Below, piece by piece: positions 1-7,015 of a stretch of DNA of 11,991 bases (positions within the stretch are counted from its first letter, which is position 1; each line of letters opens with the position of its first letter). The position numbers were made by a program, and so were the translations under genes. A model generated the notes under the pieces. The model was given only the letters and a program-made list of their open reading frames with translations. It made no database searches and was not told the origin of the DNA. This DNA comes from Rhizobiaceae bacterium (lineage in GTDB: Bacteria > Pseudomonadota > Alphaproteobacteria > Rhizobiales > Rhizobiaceae), in NCBI GenBank assembly GCA_004299545.1, contig SCRB01000989.1, positions 1 through 11,991 on the forward strand, given 5' to 3'.

Positions 1-711
1 CGCGAAGTGACGGAGCGGATCCGCGCTGCCGATGTCGATGTCGTACTCAACCTGACGGCCGGGATGGGCGGCGACATGGTCTTCGGCTCGCCCGAGAAGC
101 CTCTGCCTCTCGTCGAGGCGGGGACGGACATGGCGGGGGCCGCGGAGCGCGTCGAGCATGTGCGGCAATGCCTGCCGGAAATCTGCACACTCGATTGCGG
201 CACCATGAATTTCGCCGAAGCCGACTATGTCATGACCAACACACCCGGCATGCTGCGCGCCATGGGCGGCCTGATGACGAAGCTCGGCGTCAAGCCGGAG
301 ATCGAGGCCTTCGACACCGGCCACCTCTGGTTCGCCAAGGAACTGGTGAAAGAAGGCGTCCTCAAGCCTGATGCTCTGGTGCAGCTTTGCATGGGCGTGC
401 CGTGGGGCGCACCGGACGACCTCAACACCTTCATGGCGATGGTCAACAACGTGCCGCCGGAATGGACATTCTCGGCCTTTTCGCTCGGCCGCAACCAGAT
501 GGCATACGCTGCGGCGGCGGTGCTTGCCGGCGGCAATGTCCGCGTCGGCCTGGAAGACAATCTCTGGCTCGGCAAAGGCGTTCTTGCAACCAACGCGCAG
601 CTTGTCGAACGCGCCGTCACGATCATCGAGAACATGGGCGCGCGGGTTATCGGGCCGGAAGAGGTGCGCAAGAAGCTCGGTCTGACGAAGCGGGCGCCGC
701 TGGCGGCATAG
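1..711 (+). CDS. Beta-keto acid cleavage enzyme (BKACE), probably 3-dehydrocarnitine cleaving; 5' partial
   Basis: BKACE enzymes (formerly DUF849) condense a beta-keto acid with acetyl-CoA to give a new CoA ester and acetoacetate; with 3-dehydrocarnitine the products are betainyl-CoA and acetoacetate. The frame is open to the left edge, and the GTG at 7 is internal, because the family has about 60-70 more N-terminal residues carrying the HxH zinc ligands. Numbered from that GTG, the visible part shows the barrel motif NLTAGMGGD (15-23), the stretch CTLDCGTMNF (60-69), and RVGLED (179-184). RVGLED matches the family's R-x-x-x-E-D site, where Glu is the third metal ligand and the Arg and Asp are catalytic. 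The stop TAG at 709-711 overlaps the ribosome binding site of the next gene, carnitine dehydrogenase, which supports dehydrocarnitine as substrate. Family assignment is firm; substrate is inferred from context. Confidence 0.9.
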   Translation, partial: REVTERIRAADVDVVLNLTAGMGGDMVFGSPEKPLPLVEAGTDMAGAAERVEHVRQCLPEICTLDCGTMNFAEADYVMTNTPGMLRAMGGLMTKLGVKPEIEAFDTGHLWFAKELVKEGVLKPDALVQLCMGVPWGAPDDLNTFMAMVNNVPPEWTFSAFSLGRNQMAYAAAAVLAGGNVRVGLEDNLWLGKGVLATNAQLVERAVTIIENMGARVIGPEEVRKKLGLTKRAPLAA

Positions 712-714
712 GAG
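710..714 (+). promoter_or_regulatory. Ribosome binding site of the carnitine dehydrogenase gene
   Basis: AGGAG lies 6 bases upstream of the ATG at 721 and overlaps the stop codon of the BKACE gene. This fixes the start of the dehydrogenase and suggests that the two genes are translated in a coupled way. Confidence 0.7.
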
Positions 715-720
715 AATCAC

Positions 721-1755
721 ATGACGATCAACAAGGCAGCCTGCATCGGCGGCGGTGTCATCGGCGCGGGCTGGGTTGCCCGGCTCACCCTGAACGGCGT
801 CGACGTTTCGCTCTTCGATCCCGATCCCGAGGCGTCGCGCAAGATCGGGGAGGTGATGAAGAACGCCCGGCGTGCGTACAAGCAGATGGTGCCTGCCGGC
901 CTGCCGAAGGAAGGAGACGTCACCTATGCGAAGTCCGTCGCGGAAGCCGTCGCAGGCGCGGATTTCATCCAGGAAAGCGTGCCCGAACGCCTTGATGTCA
1001 AGCACAAGGTTCTGGCCGAGATCGACGCGCATGCGGCACCTGATGCCCTCGTCGGCTCCTCGACTTCGGGCATCTTGCCATCCGACATGCAGGTGGCGAT
1101 GAAGCATCCTGAGCGGCTGGTCGTCGCCCACCCCTATAATCCCGTCTACCTGCTGCCGCTGGTGGAGATCGTCGGTGGCAAAGATACGTCGAAAGCCACC
1201 ATCGAGAAGGCGCAGGCGGCCTACGCCTCGATCGGCATGAAGCCGGTCGTCATCCGCAAGGAGATCGAGGCGTTCGTCGGCGACCGGCTGCTTGAAGCCG
1301 CATGGCGGGAATCGCTTTGGCTGATCAAGGACGGCATTTGCAGCGTCGAGGAACTCGACGACATCATGCGCTATGGTTTCGGCCTCAGATGGGCGCAGAT
1401 GGGCATGTTCCAGGTCTATCGCATCGCAGGCGGCGAGGCCGGCATGCGCCACTTCATGGCGCAGTTCGGGCCGTGCCTCAGCTGGCCGTGGACGAAGCTG
1501 ATGGATGTGCCGGAATTCAACGACGAACTGGTGGATCTGATCGCCGGCCAGTCCGATGAACAGTCCGGCCGATGGTCGATCCGGGAGCTTGAAAAGATCC
1601 GCGACGAGAACCTTGTCGCCATGATGGAAGCCCTGTCGAAGACCAACAAGGGCAAGGGCTGGGGCGCCGGCGCCCTTCACAGGGATTATGTGAAGAAGCT
1701 TTCGAAATCCGCGGAGAAGGCCAGGGCGGAAAAGCCAAAGAAAAAGAGCAGGTGA
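721..1755 (+). CDS. lcdH: L-carnitine dehydrogenase (3-hydroxyacyl-CoA dehydrogenase fold)
   Basis: Oxidises L-carnitine to 3-dehydrocarnitine with NAD+ in the cytoplasm, feeding the BKACE encoded just upstream. The protein has 344 residues. An N-terminal Rossmann domain has the GxGxxG motif at G10-G12-G15 and an acidic D33 at the end of the second strand, as expected for NAD rather than NADP. Then come ESVPER (85-90), SSTSG (113-117) and a catalytic-His segment AHPYNPVYLLPLVE (136-149); NPVYLLPLVE is typical of carnitine dehydrogenases and differs from the HFFNP form of fatty-acid enzymes. The helical C-terminal domain follows. The protein ends in a lysine-rich tail (about 325-344). No thioesterase domain is fused to it, although some rhizobial and pseudomonad homologues have one. 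The stop codon overlaps a GTG and lies 14 bases before the ATG of the acyl-CoA dehydrogenase. Confidence 0.9.
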   Translation: MTINKAACIGGGVIGAGWVARLTLNGVDVSLFDPDPEASRKIGEVMKNARRAYKQMVPAGLPKEGDVTYAKSVAEAVAGADFIQESVPERLDVKHKVLAEIDAHAAPDALVGSSTSGILPSDMQVAMKHPERLVVAHPYNPVYLLPLVEIVGGKDTSKATIEKAQAAYASIGMKPVVIRKEIEAFVGDRLLEAAWRESLWLIKDGICSVEELDDIMRYGFGLRWAQMGMFQVYRIAGGEAGMRHFMAQFGPCLSWPWTKLMDVPEFNDELVDLIAGQSDEQSGRWSIRELEKIRDENLVAMMEALSKTNKGKGWGAGALHRDYVKKLSKSAEKARAEKPKKKSR

Positions 1756-1769
1756 AGGATGCTGGGGTC

Positions 1770-2933
1770 ATGAATTTCGGCCTCTCGGAAGAACAGCAGT
1801 TGATCGTGGAGACGACGCGGGCGTTCGTCGAGAACGAGCTTTATCCGCATGAAGCGGAGGTCGAGCGCACGGGACATCTGAGGTCCGACCTGATCAAGGA
1901 ACTTCAGGCGAAGGCGATCGCCGCCGGGCTTTATGCCGCCAACATGCCGGCCGAGGCTGGCGGGGCCGGGCTCGATACGGTCAGCTGGCTGCTCTACGAG
2001 AAAGAACTCGGCCGCGCTAATTACGCGCTGCACTGGACCTGCGTGGCGCGACCTTCCAACATCCTGCTCGCCGGCACGGATGAGCAGAAGGAAAAATATC
2101 TCTATCCCTGTATCCGCGGCGAGAAATGGGATTGCCTTGCCATGACGGAGCCAGGCGCCGGTTCCGATTTGCGCGGCATGAAGGCGACAGCGGTTCAGGA
2201 TGGCGATGACTGGGTGCTGAACGGCACCAAGCATTTCATTTCCCACGCCGACCTCGCGGATTTCGTCATCGTCTTCATGGCGTCAGGCGAGGAAGAGGGG
2301 CCGCGAGGAAAACGCAAAAAGATCACCGCCTTCTTCGTCGACAAGGGAACGCCGGGCTTCGCCGTGCGCGACGGCTATCGCAACGTCTCGCATCGCGGTT
2401 ACACCAATTCCATCCTCGAGTTCGATGACGTACGTCTCCCTGCTTCGCAGGTTTTGGGAGACCCGCATCGGGGTTTCGAAGTAGCGAATTCCTGGCTTGG
2501 CGCGACGAGGCTTCAGGTCGCCGCGACCTGCCTTGGCCGGGCGGAAAGGGCGCTGGCGCATGCGATCGACTACGCCGCGACGCGCGAGCAGTTCGGCCAG
2601 AAGATCAGCAAATTCCAAGGCGTATCGTTCAAGCTGGCCGACATGGCGACCGAATTGAAGGCTGCCAATCTCCTGACCTTCGAGGCAGGGTGGAAAGTCG
2701 ATCAGGGCACCATCACTGACGAGGACATGGCGATGGCCAAGCTCAAGGCGACGGAGGTTCTCGCCTTCATCGCCGATGAGGCGATCCAGATCCATGGCGG
2801 CATGGGGTTGATGGACGATCTGCCGCTTGAGCGCATCTGGCGCGATGCGCGCGTCGAACGTATCTGGGAAGGCACGAGCGAAATCCAGCGGCATATCATC
2901 AGCCGTGCGCTGCTGCGGGCGGTGGGGGGATGA
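1770..2933 (+). CDS. Acyl-CoA dehydrogenase, probably gamma-butyrobetainyl-CoA/crotonobetainyl-CoA type
   Basis: FAD-dependent alpha,beta-dehydrogenation of an acyl-CoA. In this cluster the likely step is gamma-butyrobetainyl-CoA to crotonobetainyl-CoA, with electrons passed to ETF. From the ATG at 1770 the protein has 387 residues, a normal length. The frame also allows a GTG at 1752 (six extra residues), but MNFGLSEEQ is the usual beginning of this family, so the ATG is preferred. Motifs: AMTEPGAGSD (124-133, flavin/substrate loop), TREQFGQKI (271-279), QIHGGMG (340-346) and RDARVERIWEGTSEIQ (358-373), where E367 is the expected catalytic base. The stop TGA overlaps the start of the next gene as ATGA. 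CaiA would be the E. coli functional counterpart, but substrate is inferred from the neighbours. Confidence 0.88.
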   Translation: MNFGLSEEQQLIVETTRAFVENELYPHEAEVERTGHLRSDLIKELQAKAIAAGLYAANMPAEAGGAGLDTVSWLLYEKELGRANYALHWTCVARPSNILLAGTDEQKEKYLYPCIRGEKWDCLAMTEPGAGSDLRGMKATAVQDGDDWVLNGTKHFISHADLADFVIVFMASGEEEGPRGKRKKITAFFVDKGTPGFAVRDGYRNVSHRGYTNSILEFDDVRLPASQVLGDPHRGFEVANSWLGATRLQVAATCLGRAERALAHAIDYAATREQFGQKISKFQGVSFKLADMATELKAANLLTFEAGWKVDQGTITDEDMAMAKLKATEVLAFIADEAIQIHGGMGLMDDLPLERIWRDARVERIWEGTSEIQRHIISRALLRAVGG

Positions 2934-5140
2934 GGTGTTCAGGTCAAGATGAAATGCGGGCGCTCTACGGCGTTTTTGGGAGTGGCGCCTTGCATAGGCT
3001 CGACCGCCTGCTGCGCCCGAGGTCGATCGCTGTTATCGGCGGCGGCGCTTTTGCGGCCAATGTTGTCGCGCAATCGCACAAGATGGGATTCGACGGCGCT
3101 GTCTGGCCCGTCCATTCGTCGAAGGATGAAATCGCCGGCGCTCGGGCTTTCCGCTCCGTTGCGGACCTTCCCGGCGCACCCGACGCCAGCTTCGTCGGAG
3201 TCAACCGATATGCCAGCGTCGAAATCGTCGGATCGTTGCGGGAACGGAACGCCGGAGGTGCGGTCTGTTTCGCGGCTGGCTTCAAGGAGACGGAGCACTA
3301 CGATTCCGATGGCGCGCGACTTCAGGATGAACTTGTGCGGGCGGCCGGCGAGATGCCGATCATCGGGCCGAACTGCTACGGGCTGATCAACTATGCGGAC
3401 GGGGCGCTGCTTTGGCCCGACCAGCATGGCGGCCGCCGGTTGGAGCCCGACCAGCGTGGCGCGGCAATCATCACGCAATCCTCCAACATCGCCATCAACC
3501 TGACCATGCAGAAGCGCGGCCTGCCCATCGCCTTTCTGATGACGGCCGGCAACCAGGCGCAGACAGGCCTGTCCGAAATGGCGTGCGGGCTGATCGAGGA
3601 CGAGCGTGTGTCCGTGCTTGGACTTCATATCGAGGGCTTCGATTCGGTCGCCGGTTTCGAGCATCTCGCGCGTCGCGCGCGCGAACTGAAAAAGCCGGTC
3701 GTGGCGATGAAGGTCGGCCGGTCCGAGCAGGCGCGCGCCGCGACGATTTCGCATACGGCTTCACTGGCCGGCTCGCATGCGGCGTCGGATGCCTTCCTGA
3801 GCCGGCTCGGCATTGCGCGCGTCGAGACGATCCCCTCTTTCCTCGAGGCGCTGAAACTGCTGCACGTCACCGGCCCGCTTGCCGGCCGCCGGCTTTCCTC
3901 GATGAGTTGCTCGGGTGGCGAGGCGTCGGTGATGGCGGACAGCGCGGAAGGGCGGAGGATTTATTTCCCTCCCATTACCGACGCTCACAAGGCGCGTGTT
4001 CAGGAGACGCTGGGGCCGCTTGTGGCCGTTGCCAACCCGCTCGACTACAATACGTTCATCTGGGGAAATGAGCCGGCCTTGACTGCCGCTTTCACGGCGA
4101 TGGCGTCCGGAGGCTTCGATCTCAATTTTCTGGTGCTCGATTTTCCGCGCGGCGACCGCTGCTCCGATGAATCGTGGTGGCCGACGGTGCGCGCCTTCGA
4201 GGCGGCGCAGAAGGCCAACGGATCGAAGGGCGCGGTCGTCGCCTCGCTTGCCGAAAACCTGTCGGAAGACCATGCGATCGACCTTATGGAACGCGGTGTC
4301 GCGCCGCTCAACGGCATTGCCGAGGCGTTCGATGCAGCGGAAGCGGCGGCGTTTGTCGGCGAGGCGTGGCAACGCCCTTCCTCGCCCCCCGTCGGGGGGA
4401 GAGGTGCCGAGCGTAGCGAGGCGGAGAGGGGGACTTTATCTGTTGCCTGCCCCCCGCTCCGTCCCGGCTTCGCCGGTCCACCTCTCCCCCCGATGGGGGG
4501 CGAGGAAGGGAACCAACCAGACGAAGCTATCGCCAAATCGCTTCTCACAGCGGCGGGACTCTGCGTGCCAGCGGGACGGCGAGCCCTCACCCCGGACGAA
4601 GCTGTTGCCGTCGCCGGAGACCTCGGCTTTCCGGTAGCGCTCAAAGTCCTCGGCATCGCGCATAAATCGGAACATGGCGCGGTTCGGCTGAATTTGAAGG
4701 ATGCTGGCGCGGTTCGGGCGGCGGCGGACGATCTGCTGCGGCTCGGCACCGGCCTCTATGTCGAGCGTATGATCGAAGGCGGCGTTGCCGAACTGATCGT
4801 CGGCGTCACGCGTGACCCGCTCTTCGGCCCGGTCATGACGATCGGTTCCGGCGGTGTGCTGGTGGAGCTTCTGAAGGACAGTGCTACGCTGCTCTTGCCA
4901 ACGACGTGCGAGGCAATCGAGGCAGCGTTGCGGTCGCTCAGGCTCTTTGCGCTGCTGGACGGTTATCGCGGGCGGCCGCAAGCCGATTTGCAAACGGCGA
5001 TCGACGCGATCGAAGGAATCGCCCGTTTCGCCCTCGAACATGCGGGCGCGATCGAAGAACTCGACGTCAATCCGCTGATCGTCTGCGAAAAAGGGAAGGG
5101 CGCCTGGATCGCCGATGCGCTGCTGGTGGTAGGACAATGA
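2930..5140 (+). CDS. NDP-forming acyl-CoA ligase (acetyl-CoA synthetase-like) carrying an in-frame palindromic insert
   Basis: Forms an acyl-CoA from free acid, CoA and ATP through a phospho-histidine; here it probably activates carnitine, crotonobetaine or gamma-butyrobetaine. It replaces the AMP-forming CaiC of enterobacteria. The 736 residues contain a CoA-binding Rossmann domain (about 24-150; RPRSIAVIGGG, IGPNCYG), ligase-CoA domains (about 175-475) with the catalytic-His motif ISHTASLAGS (273-282, H275), and a C-terminal ATP-grasp part (about 530-736; GFPVALKV at 566-573, ELDVNPL at 710-716). Residues 482-527 are encoded by a 136-bp palindromic element and form a Pro/Gly/Arg-rich linker just before the ATP-grasp part. 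Without it the length is about 690, close to the family norm. The ATG at 2930 overlaps the preceding stop; a second in-frame ATG at 2954 is possible. The specific substrate is inference. Confidence 0.87.
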   Translation: MRCSGQDEMRALYGVFGSGALHRLDRLLRPRSIAVIGGGAFAANVVAQSHKMGFDGAVWPVHSSKDEIAGARAFRSVADLPGAPDASFVGVNRYASVEIVGSLRERNAGGAVCFAAGFKETEHYDSDGARLQDELVRAAGEMPIIGPNCYGLINYADGALLWPDQHGGRRLEPDQRGAAIITQSSNIAINLTMQKRGLPIAFLMTAGNQAQTGLSEMACGLIEDERVSVLGLHIEGFDSVAGFEHLARRARELKKPVVAMKVGRSEQARAATISHTASLAGSHAASDAFLSRLGIARVETIPSFLEALKLLHVTGPLAGRRLSSMSCSGGEASVMADSAEGRRIYFPPITDAHKARVQETLGPLVAVANPLDYNTFIWGNEPALTAAFTAMASGGFDLNFLVLDFPRGDRCSDESWWPTVRAFEAAQKANGSKGAVVASLAENLSEDHAIDLMERGVAPLNGIAEAFDAAEAAAFVGEAWQRPSSPPVGGRGAERSEAERGTLSVACPPLRPGFAGPPLPPMGGEEGNQPDEAIAKSLLTAAGLCVPAGRRALTPDEAVAVAGDLGFPVALKVLGIAHKSEHGAVRLNLKDAGAVRAAADDLLRLGTGLYVERMIEGGVAELIVGVTRDPLFGPVMTIGSGGVLVELLKDSATLLLPTTCEAIEAALRSLRLFALLDGYRGRPQADLQTAIDAIEGIARFALEHAGAIEELDVNPLIVCEKGKGAWIADALLVVGQ
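4375..4510. repeat. Palindromic repeat element inserted in frame within the acyl-CoA ligase gene
   Basis: The outer arms 4375-4406 and 4479-4510 are inverted copies of each other over 32 bases with a single mismatch. Each arm is itself a hairpin: a C6 run and a G6 run around a 3-base centre (4385-4399 and 4486-4500). A second inner pair, 4422-4432 and 4451-4461, matches at 10 of 11 positions around an 18-base loop. The whole resembles the C/G-rich intergenic palindromic elements that are dispersed in rhizobial genomes, although the family could not be named from sequence alone. It carries no stop codon in the ligase frame, so the gene stays open. Confidence 0.88.
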
Positions 5141-5150
5141 CGGAGAATTC

Positions 5151-5933
5151 ATGACCGAAATCATCACGACCCGCCGTGAAGGCAGCATCCTCGAAGTCAC
5201 GCTCGACCGGCCGAAGGCGAACGCCATCGATCTCGCCACGTCGCGGCTGATGGGCACGGCCTTCCAAGCCTTCCGCGACGATCCTGACCTGCGCGTCGCC
5301 ATTGTGAAGACGGCTGGCGACAAATTCTTCTCCGCCGGCTGGGACTTGAAGGCCGCCGCGTCGGGCGATGCGGTCGATGGCGATTACGGCGTCGGCGGTT
5401 TCGGCGGATTGCAGGAGCTTCGCGACATGAACAAGCCGATCATCGCCTGCGTCAACGGCATGGCGGTCGGCGGCGGCTTCGAATTGGCGCTGTCCTGCGA
5501 CCTGATCTACGCATCGGAGCACTCGTCCTTCGCGCTGCCCGAAATCCGTGCCGGCACGCTGGCCGACGCGGCGACGGTGAAATTGCCGAAGCGTATTCCC
5601 TATCACGTCGCCATGGACCTGTTGTTCACCGGCCGCTGGATGGATGTTCGGGAAGCGCATCGCTGGGGCCTGGTCAACGAAGTGCTGCCGGCCGACAAAC
5701 TGGAAGAGCGGGTCTGGGACGTGGCGCGGTTACTCGCCGGCGGCCCGCCGTTGGTCTTTGCGGCCATCAAGGAGGTGGCGCGCGAGGCGGAGTCCATGAA
5801 TTTCCAGGAGGCGATGAACTGGATCACCAAGCGCAAGTTCCGCACGGTGGACACGCTCTACGCTTCGGAGGACAATCGTGACGGATTCCGCGCCTTCGCC
5901 GAGAAGCGTGACCCGGTGTGGAAGGGAAGGTAG
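5151..5933 (+). CDS. caiD: Carnitinyl-CoA dehydratase / crotonobetainyl-CoA hydratase (CaiD-like)
   Basis: Crotonase-fold enzyme that reversibly adds water to crotonobetainyl-CoA to give L-carnitinyl-CoA. The 260 residues match the length of E. coli CaiD, and several CaiD stretches are recognisable: GSILEVTLDRPKANAID (11-27), FFSAGWDLKAAA (59-70, oxyanion-hole region), GGGFELALSCD (107-117) and the C-terminal FAEKRDPVWKGR (249-260). The two catalytic glutamates of active crotonases are present, E111 in GGFEL and E131 in LPEIRAG. The gene starts 10 bases after the ligase stop, with GGAG shortly upstream of the ATG. Of all genes in the operon, this one ties the cluster most directly to carnitine. 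A related short-chain enoyl-CoA hydratase is the alternative but less likely. Confidence 0.88.
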   Translation: MTEIITTRREGSILEVTLDRPKANAIDLATSRLMGTAFQAFRDDPDLRVAIVKTAGDKFFSAGWDLKAAASGDAVDGDYGVGGFGGLQELRDMNKPIIACVNGMAVGGGFELALSCDLIYASEHSSFALPEIRAGTLADAATVKLPKRIPYHVAMDLLFTGRWMDVREAHRWGLVNEVLPADKLEERVWDVARLLAGGPPLVFAAIKEVAREAESMNFQEAMNWITKRKFRTVDTLYASEDNRDGFRAFAEKRDPVWKGR

Positions 5934-5958
5934 GCCGGATTTTCCAAGGCATGGTTCG

Positions 5959-6900
5959 ATGACCGACTATACCAAGCTGCTCGACGCAGAGACCTGGGCC
6001 TTCATCGAGAAGACCAACAGCTATTATCCGCCCGACACGGTCGATTGCACCATTGCCGAACGACGTGCGATCTACGACCGGATGTGCCGGAGATTCCATG
6101 CCGGCGATCCCGAGGAGGTCACCGCCGAAACGACTGCCATCGATGCGGGGGACCGCCAAATACCGATCCGCGTCTATCGTCATGCCGCTCCGGAAAGCGA
6201 TGCGCTGGTGCTCTATTTTCATGGCGGCGGCTTCATCCTCGGCGACCTGGAAAGCCATGACGATGTCTGCGCGGAACTGTGCGGGCGGACCGGCTATGAG
6301 GTGGTGTCGGTCGACTACAGGCTGGCGCCGGAACACATTCATCCGGCGGCGTTTGACGATGCGCTTGCGGCGTTCGAATGGGCAATCCGGCGGGACGAAC
6401 GCCCGGTGCTGCTCGCAGGCGATTCCGCCGGAGGCAATCTCGCGGCCGCGGTTTCCCACGCCACGCGTGGCCACCAGCGCCGGCCAACCGGCCAGGTGCT
6501 GATCTATCCGGTGCTCGGCGGAAATACCCGCAAAGGGTCCCGTATCGAGCATGCTGAAGCGCCGATGCTGACCATGCGCGACATCCTTTTCTACCAGGAG
6601 ATCCAGACGGGCGGAGCCGATGTGGTGGGCGACATTACCTATGCGCCGCTCGCCGATGCCGATTTCGCCTACCTGCCGCCGACCGTCGTCGTCTCAGCCG
6701 AATGCGACCCGCTCTCGTCTGACGGCAGGGATTATTGCGAACGGATCGCGGCCGACGGCGGCAAATGTGTCTGGTTCAACGAGGAAGGCCTCGTCCATGG
6801 CTATCTGCGCGCCCGCAACTCGGTCGGCCGGGCGCGTACGAGTTTCACGCGCATCGTCGAGGCGGTGAAAACGCTGGGCCAAGGTGAATGGCTTTATTGA
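5959..6900 (+). CDS. Alpha/beta hydrolase, hormone-sensitive-lipase (HSL) family
   Basis: A 313-residue esterase/lipase-like hydrolase without a signal peptide, so probably cytoplasmic. The oxyanion motif HGGGF is at 88-92. The catalytic serine is S156 in GDSAGGN (154-160), the acid is D250 in ECDPLSSDG, and the base is H280 in VHGYLRA; all three triad members are present with normal spacing. The start is placed at the ATG at 5959 because MTDYTKLL begins a natural helix and AAGG lies 9 bases upstream. A longer frame from 5878 would overlap the hydratase gene and has unnatural composition. It is the last gene of the operon, 25 bases after the hydratase. Its substrate is unknown. Acyl-carnitine esters or a CoA thioester of the pathway are possible, since no thioesterase is visible in the window. 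Confidence 0.87.
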   Translation: MTDYTKLLDAETWAFIEKTNSYYPPDTVDCTIAERRAIYDRMCRRFHAGDPEEVTAETTAIDAGDRQIPIRVYRHAAPESDALVLYFHGGGFILGDLESHDDVCAELCGRTGYEVVSVDYRLAPEHIHPAAFDDALAAFEWAIRRDERPVLLAGDSAGGNLAAAVSHATRGHQRRPTGQVLIYPVLGGNTRKGSRIEHAEAPMLTMRDILFYQEIQTGGADVVGDITYAPLADADFAYLPPTVVVSAECDPLSSDGRDYCERIAADGGKCVWFNEEGLVHGYLRARNSVGRARTSFTRIVEAVKTLGQGEWLY

Positions 6901-6910
6901 CCGGGCCGGA

Positions 6911-7015
6911 TTAGAGCATGACCCGGAAAAGTGGATATCGGTTTTCCGAAAAGATCATGCTTAAACAAAGAGTTAAGAGTACAAGGCGATTCAACTTGAT
7001 CGCATCATGCTCCAG
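6911..7015. repeat. Rhizobial-type inverted repeat at the convergent gene junction, possible two-way terminator
   Basis: GAGCATGA at 6914-6921 is repeated inverted as TCATGCTC at 7005-7012. A second inverted partner, TCATGC, lies at 6955-6960 and encloses a CGGAAAA/TTTTCCG stem (6924-6930 and 6942-6948). The GAGCATGA...CCGGAAAAGTGGAT...TTTTCCG pattern is familiar as a highly repeated intergenic sequence of Rhizobium, Ensifer and Mesorhizobium genomes (recollection, not a search). It fills the space between the converging hydrolase and phosphodiesterase genes and extends into the coding end of the latter. There is no clear U-tract, so a terminator role is inference. Confidence 0.7.

Noticed and set aside
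1686..2246. Long open frame on the minus strand opposite the acyl-CoA dehydrogenase gene
   Set aside because: It is antisense to a clear enzyme gene, its composition mirrors the codon bias of the plus strand, and it shows no recognisable motif or plausible ribosome binding site.
2939..3754. 271-codon minus-strand frame opposite the ligase gene
   Set aside because: Shadow of a high-GC gene; Arg/Asp/Gly-rich with no domain features, while the plus-strand frame has full catalytic motifs.
4375..4510. The palindrome considered as a Rho-independent terminator or CRISPR repeat
   Set aside because: It lies in the middle of an open gene with no T-tract and no repeat-spacer periodicity; a dispersed palindromic element explains it better.
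5878..5958. Longer N-terminus for the alpha/beta hydrolase starting at 5878
   Set aside because: It would overlap the end of the hydratase gene in another frame and gives Arg/Pro-rich residues unlike the family; the ATG at 5959 fits better.
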